Below, piece by piece: positions 1 through 8,165 of a stretch of DNA of 64,000 bases. The number at the start of each line of letters is the position of its first letter. Positions within the stretch are counted from its first letter, which is position 1. The position numbers and the translations under genes are program-made. Source of the DNA: Epibacterium ulvae (GTDB lineage Bacteria > Pseudomonadota > Alphaproteobacteria > Rhodobacterales > Rhodobacteraceae); NCBI RefSeq assembly GCF_018678075.1, contig NZ_JAHHIR010000022.1:1-64000 (forward strand), given 5' to 3'. A model generated the notes under the pieces. It was given only the letters and a program-made list of their open reading frames with translations, searched no databases and was not told the origin of the DNA.

Positions 1-295
1 TACAAGAACAATGGGCAGGCGGGATTGAGCATCGACTGACCAAGCCGAACCATCCCTGGACCAACGGCCAGGTCGAGCGGATGAACCGCACGATCAAGGA
101 GGCGACAGTGAAGCGAGACCACTACGACAGCCACGAACACATCTCGGCGACTTCATGGCTGCCGACACCCTTGCCCGCAGACACAAAACGCGCAGCAGCC
201 TCACGCCCTGCGAAAACATCTGCAAAATCTGGACTTCCGAGCCAGATCAATTCATCATCGACCCGATCCACCAGATGCCGGGACTGAACAAGTAG
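1..295 (+). pseudogene. IS481-type transposase, 3' remnant with frameshift
   Basis: This is the C-terminal tail of a DDE integrase-type transposase of the IS481 group. The first reading frame gives the typical sequence around 'WTNGQVERMNRTIKEATVKR' (about 57-113). The familiar end of these proteins, with 'KIWTSEPDQFIIDPIHQMPG', appears only in another frame (about 146-295), so a frameshift lies near 140-146. The 5' part is outside the window. No terminal inverted repeat was recognised next to the stop codon. The remnant abuts the truncated 3' end of the oxidoreductase gene on the other strand, which suggests that an insertion or later recombination removed that gene's end. It should not be functional. 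Confidence 0.82.
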
Positions 296-1531
296 TTGCG
301 TTTTGCACGATGGGTGAAGAGGGCAGGTCCGGTGTTTTCCCTTGCACCAGGTCGGCTAACAAGCGGCCCGCGTAGGTCCCCATGGCCACGCCATTCCAGT
401 GGTAATTCAGCCCTGAAAAGAGTCCAGGGAAATCGGGCACCGCGCCGATAAAGTGCACCAAACCGGCCCTCATACCGACCAAACTGGACCATGTGTTGAT
501 GATCTCAACGGTCTTCCAAGCAGGAAAAAGGCGATGAAAGTGGTGAACCAATTGACGCCGGATGTGCTGTTCGGTGGTTGGTGAAGACATCAGGCCACCG
601 CGCATTCCAAACAGGAACCGACGGTCCGGCATCAGACGAAAATAGTGCAGCAGGTGGCGGGTGTCCTAAGCCATTTGGTTGCTGGTCCAACCCTGCGCCT
701 GAAGCTCGCCGTTGGTCAGTGGGCGCGTGACCAGAACGGTCGACTGACTAGGCAGGTCCCGCCCACGCAACCAATCGGGGATATCTTCGCTGGAATAACC
801 GTTGGTCGCAATGACCACGCGTTTTGCGCGCAGCGAACTGGTGTTGGTGCGCAGTTCAAAGCCATTCGGCGTCTGTTTGATCCTGGCAACCGGGCTTTTT
901 TGAAACAGTCGAGCTTTGGCGGTTTGAGCGCGGCGGCCAGACCGAACAGGAACTTTCGCGGGTTTAGTCCAAAGCCAACGGGCGTTGTCAGGGCTCCGAA
1001 AAATGGCCCCGCCAAACCCAAAGCGGCCAATTCGTTTTGCTCGAACAGCGACACACCATCATCTGCGGCGTGCGCCTGCTTGCGCAGCTCTGCCATGGCG
1101 CGCGGGGAATGGGCCAGGAGGGTCTCTCCCTTTGAATGTATGTCTGCCTGAATGCTGTGTCGGTCAATCAGATCGCGGGCAAGGGCGACTGCCTGCACTT
1201 CACTGTCTGCGTCACATTGTGCGGCCGATCCGCCGTGACGCCGGACCATCGTGGCATGGCCCAGCTTTGCGCCACCCAGACAGCAGAACCCGCCATTGCG
1301 CCCTGACGCCCCCCAGCCGGGTGTTTCGGCCTCAAAAAGGGCCACATCAACACCGGCCTCAGCCAAGTGGAGGGCCGCAGACACACCGGTAAATCCACCG
1401 CCAATAATCGCAACCTCTGCGGTGTGGGATCCCTCAAAAACGGGCCACGCCGGTGCCGAGATGGTTTCATCCCACCAGCAGTTGTCGCGCGGCCCATTCC
1501 CGTAAGCGTAGTCCGGATAGATCCGGCGCAT
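296..1531 (-). pseudogene. FAD-dependent oxidoreductase (DAO family, polyamine-oxidase-like), broken
   Basis: The N-terminus is intact, with the dinucleotide-binding motif 'IIGGGFTGVSAALHLAEAG' and the 'GWGASGRNGG' flavin motif of the gamma-glutamylputrescine oxidase-like DAO family. Three lesions follow. A frameshift lies near 926-945. An in-frame TAG sits at complement(666..668), in 'NQM-A-stop-DTRHLLHYF', where a sense codon is expected. The C-terminus loses family resemblance after 'LVQGKTPDLP' next to the IS481 remnant. The start codon overlaps the stop of the upstream permease (TGATG), so it was the last gene of the pot operon. Its family oxidises amines, so it probably once acted on the imported polyamine. 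Being a pseudogene is near certain; the exact substrate is inferred. Confidence 0.85.
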
Positions 1532-2346
1532 CAGCTTCTTTCGGCCTCTTGTTCCTCGCGTCGTTGGCGGACCACCTGTCGTTTGCTGATGAGCGATGTT
1601 GTAATGACGCCCGTTGCCACAATGGCGATCATAATGGTCGACAGGGCATTGATCTCTGGGCTGACGCCCAATCGCACGGCGGAAAAGATCTTGATCGGCA
1701 ATGTGGTTGCTGCAGGGCCCGAGGTGAAGGATGCAATCACCAGGTCATCCAACGACAAGGTGAAGGCGAGCAGCCAGCCCGAAATCACGGCTGGCGCGAT
1801 AATGGGAAGGGTCACCAGGCGGAACGCCTCGGACGGGGTGCAGCCTAGATCCAGCGCGGCTTCTTCGATCGAGCGGTCAAACGTCACCAACCGTGAGGAT
1901 ACGACAACCGAGACGTAGCACATGGAGAAAGTCGTATGCGCCAGGATGATCGTGAGAACACCGCGGTCCAGCCCAATGCCGATGAAGAGAAGCAGCAGCG
2001 ACAGACCGGTGATGACTTCGGGCATGACCAGCGGTGCGTAGATCATCCCAGAAAACAGCGTCCGGCCAAAGAATCGCCCGCCGCGCACCATGACATAAGC
2101 CGCCATTGTGCCCAGAACGGTGGCAAAGGTCGAAGAAACTACAGCCACTTTGATGGTGACCCAGGCCGCATTCAGAAAGGCATCATTGCGCAACAACTCG
2201 CCATACCATTTGGTGGAGAACCCGGCCCAAACCGTGACAAGTTTGCTTTCGTTGAAGCTGTAGATCACCAAGATCACGATCGGGATGTAAAGAAACGCAA
2301 AGCCAAGCGTCAGGGAGACCGTGTTAAACCAGCTCATCCGGGTCAT
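1531..2346 (-). CDS. potI: Putrescine ABC transporter permease PotI
   Basis: A 271-residue inner-membrane permease of the binding-protein-dependent transport family, with about six hydrophobic segments. The EAA loop, which contacts the ATPase, is seen as 'EEAALDLGCTPSEAFRLVTLP' (about residues 178-198). Length and N-terminus ('FNTVSLTLGFAFLYIPIVIL') match PotI/PotC. The start overlaps the stop of potH by four bases (ATGA) and the stop overlaps the start of the broken oxidoreductase gene by one base, so translation is probably coupled. It should pair with PotH to form the channel of the PotFGHI putrescine importer. Confidence 0.9.
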   Translation of the reverse strand: MTRMSWFNTVSLTLGFAFLYIPIVILVIYSFNESKLVTVWAGFSTKWYGELLRNDAFLNAAWVTIKVAVVSSTFATVLGTMAAYVMVRGGRFFGRTLFSGMIYAPLVMPEVITGLSLLLLFIGIGLDRGVLTIILAHTTFSMCYVSVVVSSRLVTFDRSIEEAALDLGCTPSEAFRLVTLPIIAPAVISGWLLAFTLSLDDLVIASFTSGPAATTLPIKIFSAVRLGVSPEINALSTIMIAIVATGVITTSLISKRQVVRQRREEQEAERS

Positions 2347-3224
2347 TGTTCCGCCTCCTGCTGCTTTTGCTGATTGCGTTGGAACAAGACGATGGGCACC
2401 ACCAGCAACAAAAGCAGGATGACCGCTACGGCTGATGCGACCGGCCAGTCACGGTTGGAGAAGAACTCCTCCCAGAGGACTTTACCAATCATCAACGTAT
2501 CAGACCCGCCCAGCAGGGATGGGATGACAAATTCGCCGAGGGTGGGGATGAAGACGAGGAAGCTACCCGCGATGATACCGGTTTTCGACAAAGGGATGGT
2601 CACCAGCCAAAACGCGGAGATGCGGGAACAGCCCAAATCTTCGGCCGCCTCGATCAGGGAGGTGTCCAAACGTTCCAGCGCGGAGTAGATGGGCAGGATC
2701 ATAAACGGCAGATACGTGTAGACGATGCCGATATAGACAGCGGTATTGGTGTTCAAAATCACCAGAGGATCAGAGATCACCCCCGTCCACAGGAGGAATT
2801 GGTTGAGGATGCCTTCGTTCGACAGGATCCCCATCCAAGCATAGACGCGGATCAGAAAGCTGGTCCAGAACGGCAAAATGACCAACATCATCAACGTCGG
2901 ACGCCATTCGGACGGCGCGCGCGCCATAGCGTAGGCGATCGGGTAGCCAATCAGCAGCGTGCACAGGGTTGAGAAAACTGCGATGCGCAACGAACTGATG
3001 TAGGCTTTCCAGTACAGATCGTCCTGGGTGAGCCAGATGAAGTTCTCCAGATCCAGCTGCGCAAGGAACGCCCGGATGCCTTCGGCCCAGTCAAATTTTG
3101 GAACATAGGGTGGAATTGCGATCGCGATGTCGGACAGCGCGATTTTCAGCACCATCGCAAATGGGATCAGAAAAAGCGCAACCAGCCAGATATACGGGAT
3201 AAATACGAGGAAAAAGCGCTGCAT
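2343..3224 (-). CDS. potH: Putrescine ABC transporter permease PotH
   Basis: A 293-residue inner-membrane permease. The chosen ATG (MQRFFLVFIPYIWL) overlaps the stop of potG as TGATG; the frame is open further upstream but that part lies inside potG. Visible features are an N-terminal membrane segment, the conserved 'PFWTSFLIRVYAWMGIL' region and an EAA loop 'EAAEDLGCSRISAFWLVTIPL'. These fit PotH/PotB. It should form a heterodimeric channel with PotI, energised by PotG and fed by PotF. Confidence 0.9.
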   Translation of the reverse strand: MQRFFLVFIPYIWLVALFLIPFAMVLKIALSDIAIAIPPYVPKFDWAEGIRAFLAQLDLENFIWLTQDDLYWKAYISSLRIAVFSTLCTLLIGYPIAYAMARAPSEWRPTLMMLVILPFWTSFLIRVYAWMGILSNEGILNQFLLWTGVISDPLVILNTNTAVYIGIVYTYLPFMILPIYSALERLDTSLIEAAEDLGCSRISAFWLVTIPLSKTGIIAGSFLVFIPTLGEFVIPSLLGGSDTLMIGKVLWEEFFSNRDWPVASAVAVILLLLLVVPIVLFQRNQQKQQEAEQ

Positions 3225-4351
3225 CAGCTTGCCAAAAGCACGCCTGCCGTGGCGGTCCAGGACAGCCAGACAGTGTCTTCCCATGTGAATGCACGACGCG
3301 AAATGCGGCGGGTATTTGCGGTCTGCGCTTTGATCACCGCGCCGTTTGTCAGCTCGACGTGGTAGGTCGAGCTGTTGCCCAGATAGGCGATGTCCAAGAT
3401 CTTGCCCTGGACTGCATTGGTGGCATCATCCGGTTTATCCGCAGTGATCGCGACTTTTTCTGGACGAATGGCGAGATGACAGGTTTCATCAAGCGCGAAC
3501 GGAATTGCTGATTTGGCCGTCAACGGCGCGGTCTCTTCGCTCCATTGAATGGCAAATGTGTCGTCGCCACTCGGGGTTGCCGTGCCAGGGATGATGTTCA
3601 CATCGCCAATGAAATCCGCGACATAGACCGAGTTTGGTTCCTCATAGATCTTGTCGGGCGTGGCGATTTGAATGATTTTGCCGTGATCCATTACGGCCAC
3701 CCGCGACGCAACCGTCATCGCTTCTTCCTGGTCGTGGGTCACAATGACAAAGGTGGTCCCGGTTTTTTCCTGAATATCCATCAGTTCGAACTGGGTTTCT
3801 TGGCGCAGCTTTTTATCCAGCGCTCCAAGGGGTTCATCCAACAGCAACAGTTTCGGCGCTTTGGCCAGAGAGCGTGCCAAGGCAACGCGCTGGCGTTGAC
3901 CGCCCGAAATCTGATGCGGCTTGCGGCGCGCGAATTTTTCCAGATGGGTCAGGCGCAACATTTCGGAAACGCGTTCGTTGATCTGATCCTTGGGCATACG
4001 TTCGCGACGCAAGCCAAAGGCAATATTGTCCCAAATGCTCAGGTGCGGAAACAACGCATAGGATTGGAACATCATATTCACTGACCGCAGGTTTGGCGGG
4101 ACCATGGCAATGTTCTGACCAGCAAGGTCGATCGCCCCTTCGGTGGGCGTTTCAAAACCTGCAAGCATGCGCATCAATGTGGTCTTGCCGCAGCCTGACG
4201 GGCCCAGCAATGCAAAGAACTCTCGTTCAAAGATCTCCACGGTCAGATCGTCGATGGCTGTGAAAGTGCCAAACCGTTTGGTGACGTTTTGGAATTTGAT
4301 CAGTGGGCGCTCTGATGGATCATCCCACGGCGCAAAGACTGTATTGGACAC
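3224..4351 (-). CDS. potG: Putrescine ABC transporter ATPase PotG
   Basis: A 375-residue cytoplasmic ABC ATPase. In order it shows Walker A 'GPSGCGKTT', the Q-loop 'MMFQSYALFPHLS', signature 'ISGGQRQRVALARSLA', Walker B 'LLLLDEPLGALD' and the switch histidine in 'VTHDQEEAM', followed by a C-terminal TOBE-like regulatory domain ('LAIRPEKV'). I chose the GTG at 4351 because AAGAGG lies 6 nt upstream; an ATG at 4402 is in frame but would add 17 poorly conserved residues. It lies between potF and potH. The substrate, putrescine, is inferred from the operon. Confidence 0.9.
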   Translation of the reverse strand: MSNTVFAPWDDPSERPLIKFQNVTKRFGTFTAIDDLTVEIFEREFFALLGPSGCGKTTLMRMLAGFETPTEGAIDLAGQNIAMVPPNLRSVNMMFQSYALFPHLSIWDNIAFGLRRERMPKDQINERVSEMLRLTHLEKFARRKPHQISGGQRQRVALARSLAKAPKLLLLDEPLGALDKKLRQETQFELMDIQEKTGTTFVIVTHDQEEAMTVASRVAVMDHGKIIQIATPDKIYEEPNSVYVADFIGDVNIIPGTATPSGDDTFAIQWSEETAPLTAKSAIPFALDETCHLAIRPEKVAITADKPDDATNAVQGKILDIAYLGNSSTYHVELTNGAVIKAQTANTRRISRRAFTWEDTVWLSWTATAGVLLAS

Positions 4352-4473
4352 GCTAAACCTCTTGGAAATCGTGGACAGAGTTCGAATGCCATCCACGTGC
4401 AAGATGCAGATGATCAGTCACCAGAAGCCAGGGCATGTGGACGCCCTGGCTGATTTTGGATGGTAAAAACGGC

Positions 4474-5559
4474 TTAGGTGCCGGACTTCACTTTGGTCCA
4501 CAGACGTGTCGCGATACGCTGAACCTTGGCCGGGTAAGCCTCTTTGATGTAGAGGTTTTTGACGGTTTCTTCGTTCGGGTAGATCGCTGGATCACCGATC
4601 ACGTCTTCGACCAGGAACTCCTGGCTCGCCTTGTTGCCATTGGCGTAGTAGACGTAGTTCGACGCCGCCGCCATGTTGTGCGCATCCATGATGAAGTTCA
4701 GGAATGTATGCGCGGCTTCAGGGTTTGGAGCGTCTACTGGGATCGCCATTTGGTCGAACCACATCAGCGCGCCTTCTTTTGGCGGGTTGTATGCGATTTC
4801 TACGCCATTCTCAGCTTCTGCGGCACGGTCACGCGCCTGCAGGATGTCGCCGGACCAACCAAATGCAACGCAGATTTCGCCGTTGGCGAGGGCGTTGATG
4901 TATTCCGAGCTGTGGAATTTTTTGATGTAGGGACGGATCGCTGTCAGCACATCTTCGGCTTTGGCAACAACATCAGCATCTGCGCTGTTGGGGTCTTCAC
5001 CGATGTATTTCAGTGCAGCCGGGATCATTTCGTCAGGCGCGTCCAGGAAATAGACGCCGCATTCCGCCAGTTTTTCCATGTTTGCAGGATCAAACACCAG
5101 CGACAGGGAATCGACGGGCGCATCTGCACCAAGCGCTTCGGCGACCTTGCCTGTGTTCACACCCAGACCGGTTGTGCCCCACATGTAGTTGACGGAATAT
5201 TCGTTGCCGGGATCATACAGCGAGGTCCGCGCTTCGATGGCGTCCCACATGTTTTCCGCGTTGGCCAGTTTGGATTGGTCCAGCTTTTGGAACGCACCGG
5301 CTTGAATTTGGCGCGCCAGGAACGAACCGGTTGGGACAACAACGTCATAACCGGATCCACCGGCCAACATCTTTGTCTCCAGAACTTCGTTGCTGTCAAA
5401 GACATCATAGATGAGCTTGATGCCGGTCTCTTCTTCGAATTTGGTCAACAGCGACTCGTCAATGTAGTCGGACCAATTGTAAACTCGAACTTCTTCGGCT
5501 GTGACTGCAGCGGCACTCAGCGCGGCGACGGTCGTCAGTGTGAATAGTTTAGTGGTCAT
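4474..5559 (-). CDS. potF: Periplasmic putrescine-binding protein PotF
   Basis: A 361-residue secreted binding protein with a signal peptide ending near 'ALSAAAVTA-EEVRV'. The mature start 'VYNWSDYIDE' carries the Trp-Ser-Asp-Tyr cluster that lines the amine pocket in PotF/PotD. 'FGWSGDILQARDRA' and 'MWFDQMAIPVDAPN' are also typical. The SD is GGGAG just upstream of the ATG. It is the first gene of the potFGHI operon and is divergent from the GntR gene, with a candidate operator between them. Putrescine rather than spermidine is favoured by the PotF-like operon order and the nearby aminotransferase, but specificity was not tested. Confidence 0.88.
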   Translation of the reverse strand: MTTKLFTLTTVAALSAAAVTAEEVRVYNWSDYIDESLLTKFEEETGIKLIYDVFDSNEVLETKMLAGGSGYDVVVPTGSFLARQIQAGAFQKLDQSKLANAENMWDAIEARTSLYDPGNEYSVNYMWGTTGLGVNTGKVAEALGADAPVDSLSLVFDPANMEKLAECGVYFLDAPDEMIPAALKYIGEDPNSADADVVAKAEDVLTAIRPYIKKFHSSEYINALANGEICVAFGWSGDILQARDRAAEAENGVEIAYNPPKEGALMWFDQMAIPVDAPNPEAAHTFLNFIMDAHNMAAASNYVYYANGNKASQEFLVEDVIGDPAIYPNEETVKNLYIKEAYPAKVQRIATRLWTKVKSGT

Positions 5560-5601
5560 TTTGACACTCCCAATTGAGACCGGCTTCCTCGTCCGGTGGT
5601 G

Positions 5602-5613
5602 ATAATTTGATCA
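5602..5613. promoter_or_regulatory. Candidate GntR operator, potF/gntR intergenic copy
   Basis: The 12-mer ATAATTTGATCA occurs here, between the divergent potF and GntR-family genes, and identically at 6400-6411, just before the aminotransferase gene. It contains the palindrome TGATCA. A related half, ATATGATCG, follows at about 5621-5629. Repetition at both promoters of the putrescine cluster suggests an operator for the adjacent regulator. Confidence 0.5.
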
Positions 5614-5698
5614 AGTTTCGATATGATCGCAACATGTTTGTGTTTCCAGCGATCATTTCTTGGTGCATTCTGCCAAAAATATAGGAGGACGCGGAACA

Positions 5699-6403
5699 GT
5701 GACCGCCCCAGTTTTGCAAGACATGCAGACAGCAGATACAAGTGAAAAACGCCCCACCCATGAGGTGGTCTATCAACGCTTGCGTGAGAAAGTGCTGTTT
5801 GGAGAGCTGGCACCAGGCCAGGCTGTGACAATTCAGGGTTTGGTGGAAACGCTCGGTGTCGGAATGACGCCCGTCCGGGAAGCAATCCGCAGGATGATTT
5901 CTGAAGGCGCATTGGTCTTCCAGGGCAACCGAAGGGTTTCTGTCCCTTCTTTGTCGCCTGACGACATAGATCAAATGGTTTTTATAAGGAAATCAATTGA
6001 ATGTGAGCTGGCGAATCGAGCTGCTAGTAACATTTCGGATGCTGGCGTGAACCGTCTGGCAGAGATCGACGCGGCATTGGACAAGGCACTTTTGGCCGAG
6101 GATATCCATAACTACTTGGTTCATAACTATCAATTTCACGCAGAGCTGTACCGCCATGCAAACGCGCCAGTTTTGACCGATATTGCCGAACGGGTTTGGC
6201 TTCGGTTCGGACCGTCGATGCGGGTCGTTTGCGGGCAATTGGACGCCGGGAATTTTCCAGACCGTCACAAGGATATTCTGGAGGCCATGCGCCGTCGGGA
6301 CGGTGAATTGGCTGCCCTGGCGATGGAGCGGGACGTGAAGCAGGGGATGGAACAGATCCGCCATGGGTTGTCGCGGGAAGTTGATTCGATTGACAAAGAA
6401 TAA
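5699..6403 (+). CDS. GntR-family (FCD domain) transcriptional regulator
   Basis: A 234-residue regulator. The N-terminal winged helix-turn-helix is clear ('VVYQRLREKVLFGELAPGQ', 'VGMTPVREAIRRMISEGAL', about residues 20-80). It is followed by an all-helical FCD ligand-binding domain with the metal-site histidine region 'YQFHAELYRHAN'. The start is the GTG at 5699, preceded by AGGAGG at 5683-5688; an earlier ATG at 5660 lacks such a site. It lies between potFGHI (divergent) and the aminotransferase gene 43 bases downstream, so it probably controls putrescine uptake and breakdown. The ligand is inferred to be a polyamine or a product. Confidence 0.85.
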   Translation: MTAPVLQDMQTADTSEKRPTHEVVYQRLREKVLFGELAPGQAVTIQGLVETLGVGMTPVREAIRRMISEGALVFQGNRRVSVPSLSPDDIDQMVFIRKSIECELANRAASNISDAGVNRLAEIDAALDKALLAEDIHNYLVHNYQFHAELYRHANAPVLTDIAERVWLRFGPSMRVVCGQLDAGNFPDRHKDILEAMRRRDGELAALAMERDVKQGMEQIRHGLSREVDSIDKE

Positions 6404-6411
6404 TTTGATCA
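6400..6411. promoter_or_regulatory. Candidate GntR operator before the aminotransferase
   Basis: Second exact copy of ATAATTTGATCA, overlapping the last codons of the GntR gene and lying 35 nt before the aminotransferase start. The context ATAATTTGATCATATTC is partly palindromic around TGATCA. Confidence 0.5.
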
Positions 6412-6446
6412 TATTCTGGCGGTAACTTTGAATTGGGAGTTGCTCC

Positions 6447-7841
6447 ATGTCGACGATTACAAACCACATGCCCACCGAGGAGCTGCAAGCGCTGGACGCT
6501 GCGCACCACATGCATCCTTTTACCTGTAATGGCGAATTGGCCCAAAAGGGCGCGCGCGTTATCACCCGCGCCGATGGCGTCACGCTGACCGACAGCGAGG
6601 GGAACCAAATCCTGGACGCGATGGCAGGATTGTGGTGCGTCAATATCGGCTACGGCCGTGACGAACTGGCGGATGTCGCCGCGCGTCAGATGCGCGAGCT
6701 TCCCTATTACAATACGTTTTTTCAGACGACCCACCGGCCCGCTATCGAGCTGGCGCAGAAAATCGCGGAACTTGCACCGGGCGATTTGAACAACGTGTTC
6801 TTTGCCGGGTCGGGGTCAGAGGCCAACGACACAAACCTGCGCATGGTGCGTCACTATTGGGCGCTCAAGGGTAAGCCGTCCAAGTCCATCGTCATCAGCC
6901 GCAAAAACGCATACCACGGATCCACTGTTGCGTCGGGTTCCCTGGGCGGGATGACCGGAATGCACGAACAAGGTGGCATGCCGATTCCGGACATCCACCA
7001 TATCAACCAGCCAAACTGGTGGGCCGAAGGCGGCGACACCTCTCCAGAAGCGTTTGGCCTTGCCAAGGCGCAAGAACTGGAAAAGGCGATCCTGGAACTC
7101 GGCGAAGATCGCGTCGCAGCGTTCATCGCCGAGCCAATTCAGGGGGCCGGTGGCGTTATCGTCGCCCCAGAGAGCTATTGGCCAGAGGTTCAACGCATCT
7201 GCGACAAATACGAAATTCTTCTGATTGCCGATGAGGTGATTTGTGGCTTTGGTCGCACTGGAGAATGGTTTGGTTCGCAAACCGTGAACATTCGTCCAGA
7301 CATTATGACCATCGCCAAGGGGCTGAGCTCGGGATACGCGCCGATCGGTGGTTCTATTGTCAGTGACGAGGTTGCGTCGGTGATTGCGACGGGTGAGTTC
7401 AATCACGGCTACACCTATTCCGGTCACCCGGTTGCAGCGGCGGTTGCATTGGAAAACCTGCGGATCCTCGAAGAAGAAGACGTCATCGGCCATGTTCAAA
7501 ACGTGGCCGCCCCATACCTGAAGGAACAGTGGGAAGGTTTGCAGGACCACCCGTTGGTGGGAGAAGCCAAGATTGTTGGGATGATGGGCTCCATCGCCTT
7601 GACGCCGAACAAAGAAACGCGCGCGGTGTTTGCAGCTGATACGGGTACTGTTGGGTACATCTGCCGCGAGCGGTGTTTTGCCAATAATCTCGTGATGCGA
7701 CATGTTGGCGATCGGATGATTATTTCACCGCCATTGGTGATTAAACCTGAAGAAATTGACCTTTTGATTGCGTGCGCACGGACATCTTTGGATGAGTGCT
7801 ACGCCCAACTGAAGGAAGACGGGTTGTTGCAAAGCGCCTGA
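6447..7841 (+). CDS. Class III aminotransferase, putrescine/polyamine-pyruvate type
   Basis: A 464-residue PLP enzyme of the omega-aminotransferase family. Visible motifs are 'GSGSEANDTNLRM' (phosphate-binding), 'NAYHGSTVASGSLGG', the cofactor aspartate in 'ADEVICGFGRTGEWFG' and the Schiff-base lysine in 'IAKGLSSGYAPIGG'. The start has GGGAG 9-10 nt upstream. Family members include SpuC, which moves the amino group of putrescine or spermidine to pyruvate, giving 4-aminobutanal and alanine. Its place behind the GntR gene and beside potFGHI supports that role. With the neighbouring oxidase broken, this may be the main local route for putrescine catabolism. Taurine or beta-alanine as substrate cannot be excluded. 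Confidence 0.85.
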   Translation: MSTITNHMPTEELQALDAAHHMHPFTCNGELAQKGARVITRADGVTLTDSEGNQILDAMAGLWCVNIGYGRDELADVAARQMRELPYYNTFFQTTHRPAIELAQKIAELAPGDLNNVFFAGSGSEANDTNLRMVRHYWALKGKPSKSIVISRKNAYHGSTVASGSLGGMTGMHEQGGMPIPDIHHINQPNWWAEGGDTSPEAFGLAKAQELEKAILELGEDRVAAFIAEPIQGAGGVIVAPESYWPEVQRICDKYEILLIADEVICGFGRTGEWFGSQTVNIRPDIMTIAKGLSSGYAPIGGSIVSDEVASVIATGEFNHGYTYSGHPVAAAVALENLRILEEEDVIGHVQNVAAPYLKEQWEGLQDHPLVGEAKIVGMMGSIALTPNKETRAVFAADTGTVGYICRERCFANNLVMRHVGDRMIISPPLVIKPEEIDLLIACARTSLDECYAQLKEDGLLQSA

Positions 7842-7871
7842 CGTCGGCCACATTCTGCTCAATATTATACC

Positions 7872-7896
7872 AAAGCGCACCCTCGGGTGCGCTTTT
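7872..7896 (+). terminator. Rho-independent terminator after the aminotransferase gene
   Basis: A stem AAAGCGCACC / GGTGCGCTTT with a 4-nt loop ends in TTTT, 30 nt after the stop codon. Confidence 0.85.
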
Positions 7897-8165
7897 GCGT
7901 CATTCGATTCGTCCTTCGAAACCGTTATGATTAAGGGGTTTTCGACGGAGGTGCGTTAAAACGTGCCGCAAAGTAATCTCGATATGCCGCAAAATGTCCT
8001 TTTCCTCACAGGAAAGCTCTTTTACCCTCACGTCAAAACAGACCCGGCGAAATCTGCCGCGCTCTTCTTTGACGGACATGCGCTTGCCCTCTTTCGGCAT
8101 AAATGTATGGTGAGTGAAAAGAGTGACAGACAGTCGCCGATAAACATAAAAATGGGGAGCCTCCA
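7897..8165. promoter_or_regulatory. Leader/promoter region of the second polyamine-type importer
   Basis: No convincing gene. The 9-mer TGCCGCAAA occurs twice as a direct repeat (7964-7972 and 7985-7993), 21 bp apart, i.e. two helical turns on the same DNA face, which suits an operator. Short open frames exist on both strands here but have no recognisable similarity or good start signals. GGGGAG at 8154-8159 is the ribosome-binding site of the next gene. Confidence 0.4.
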
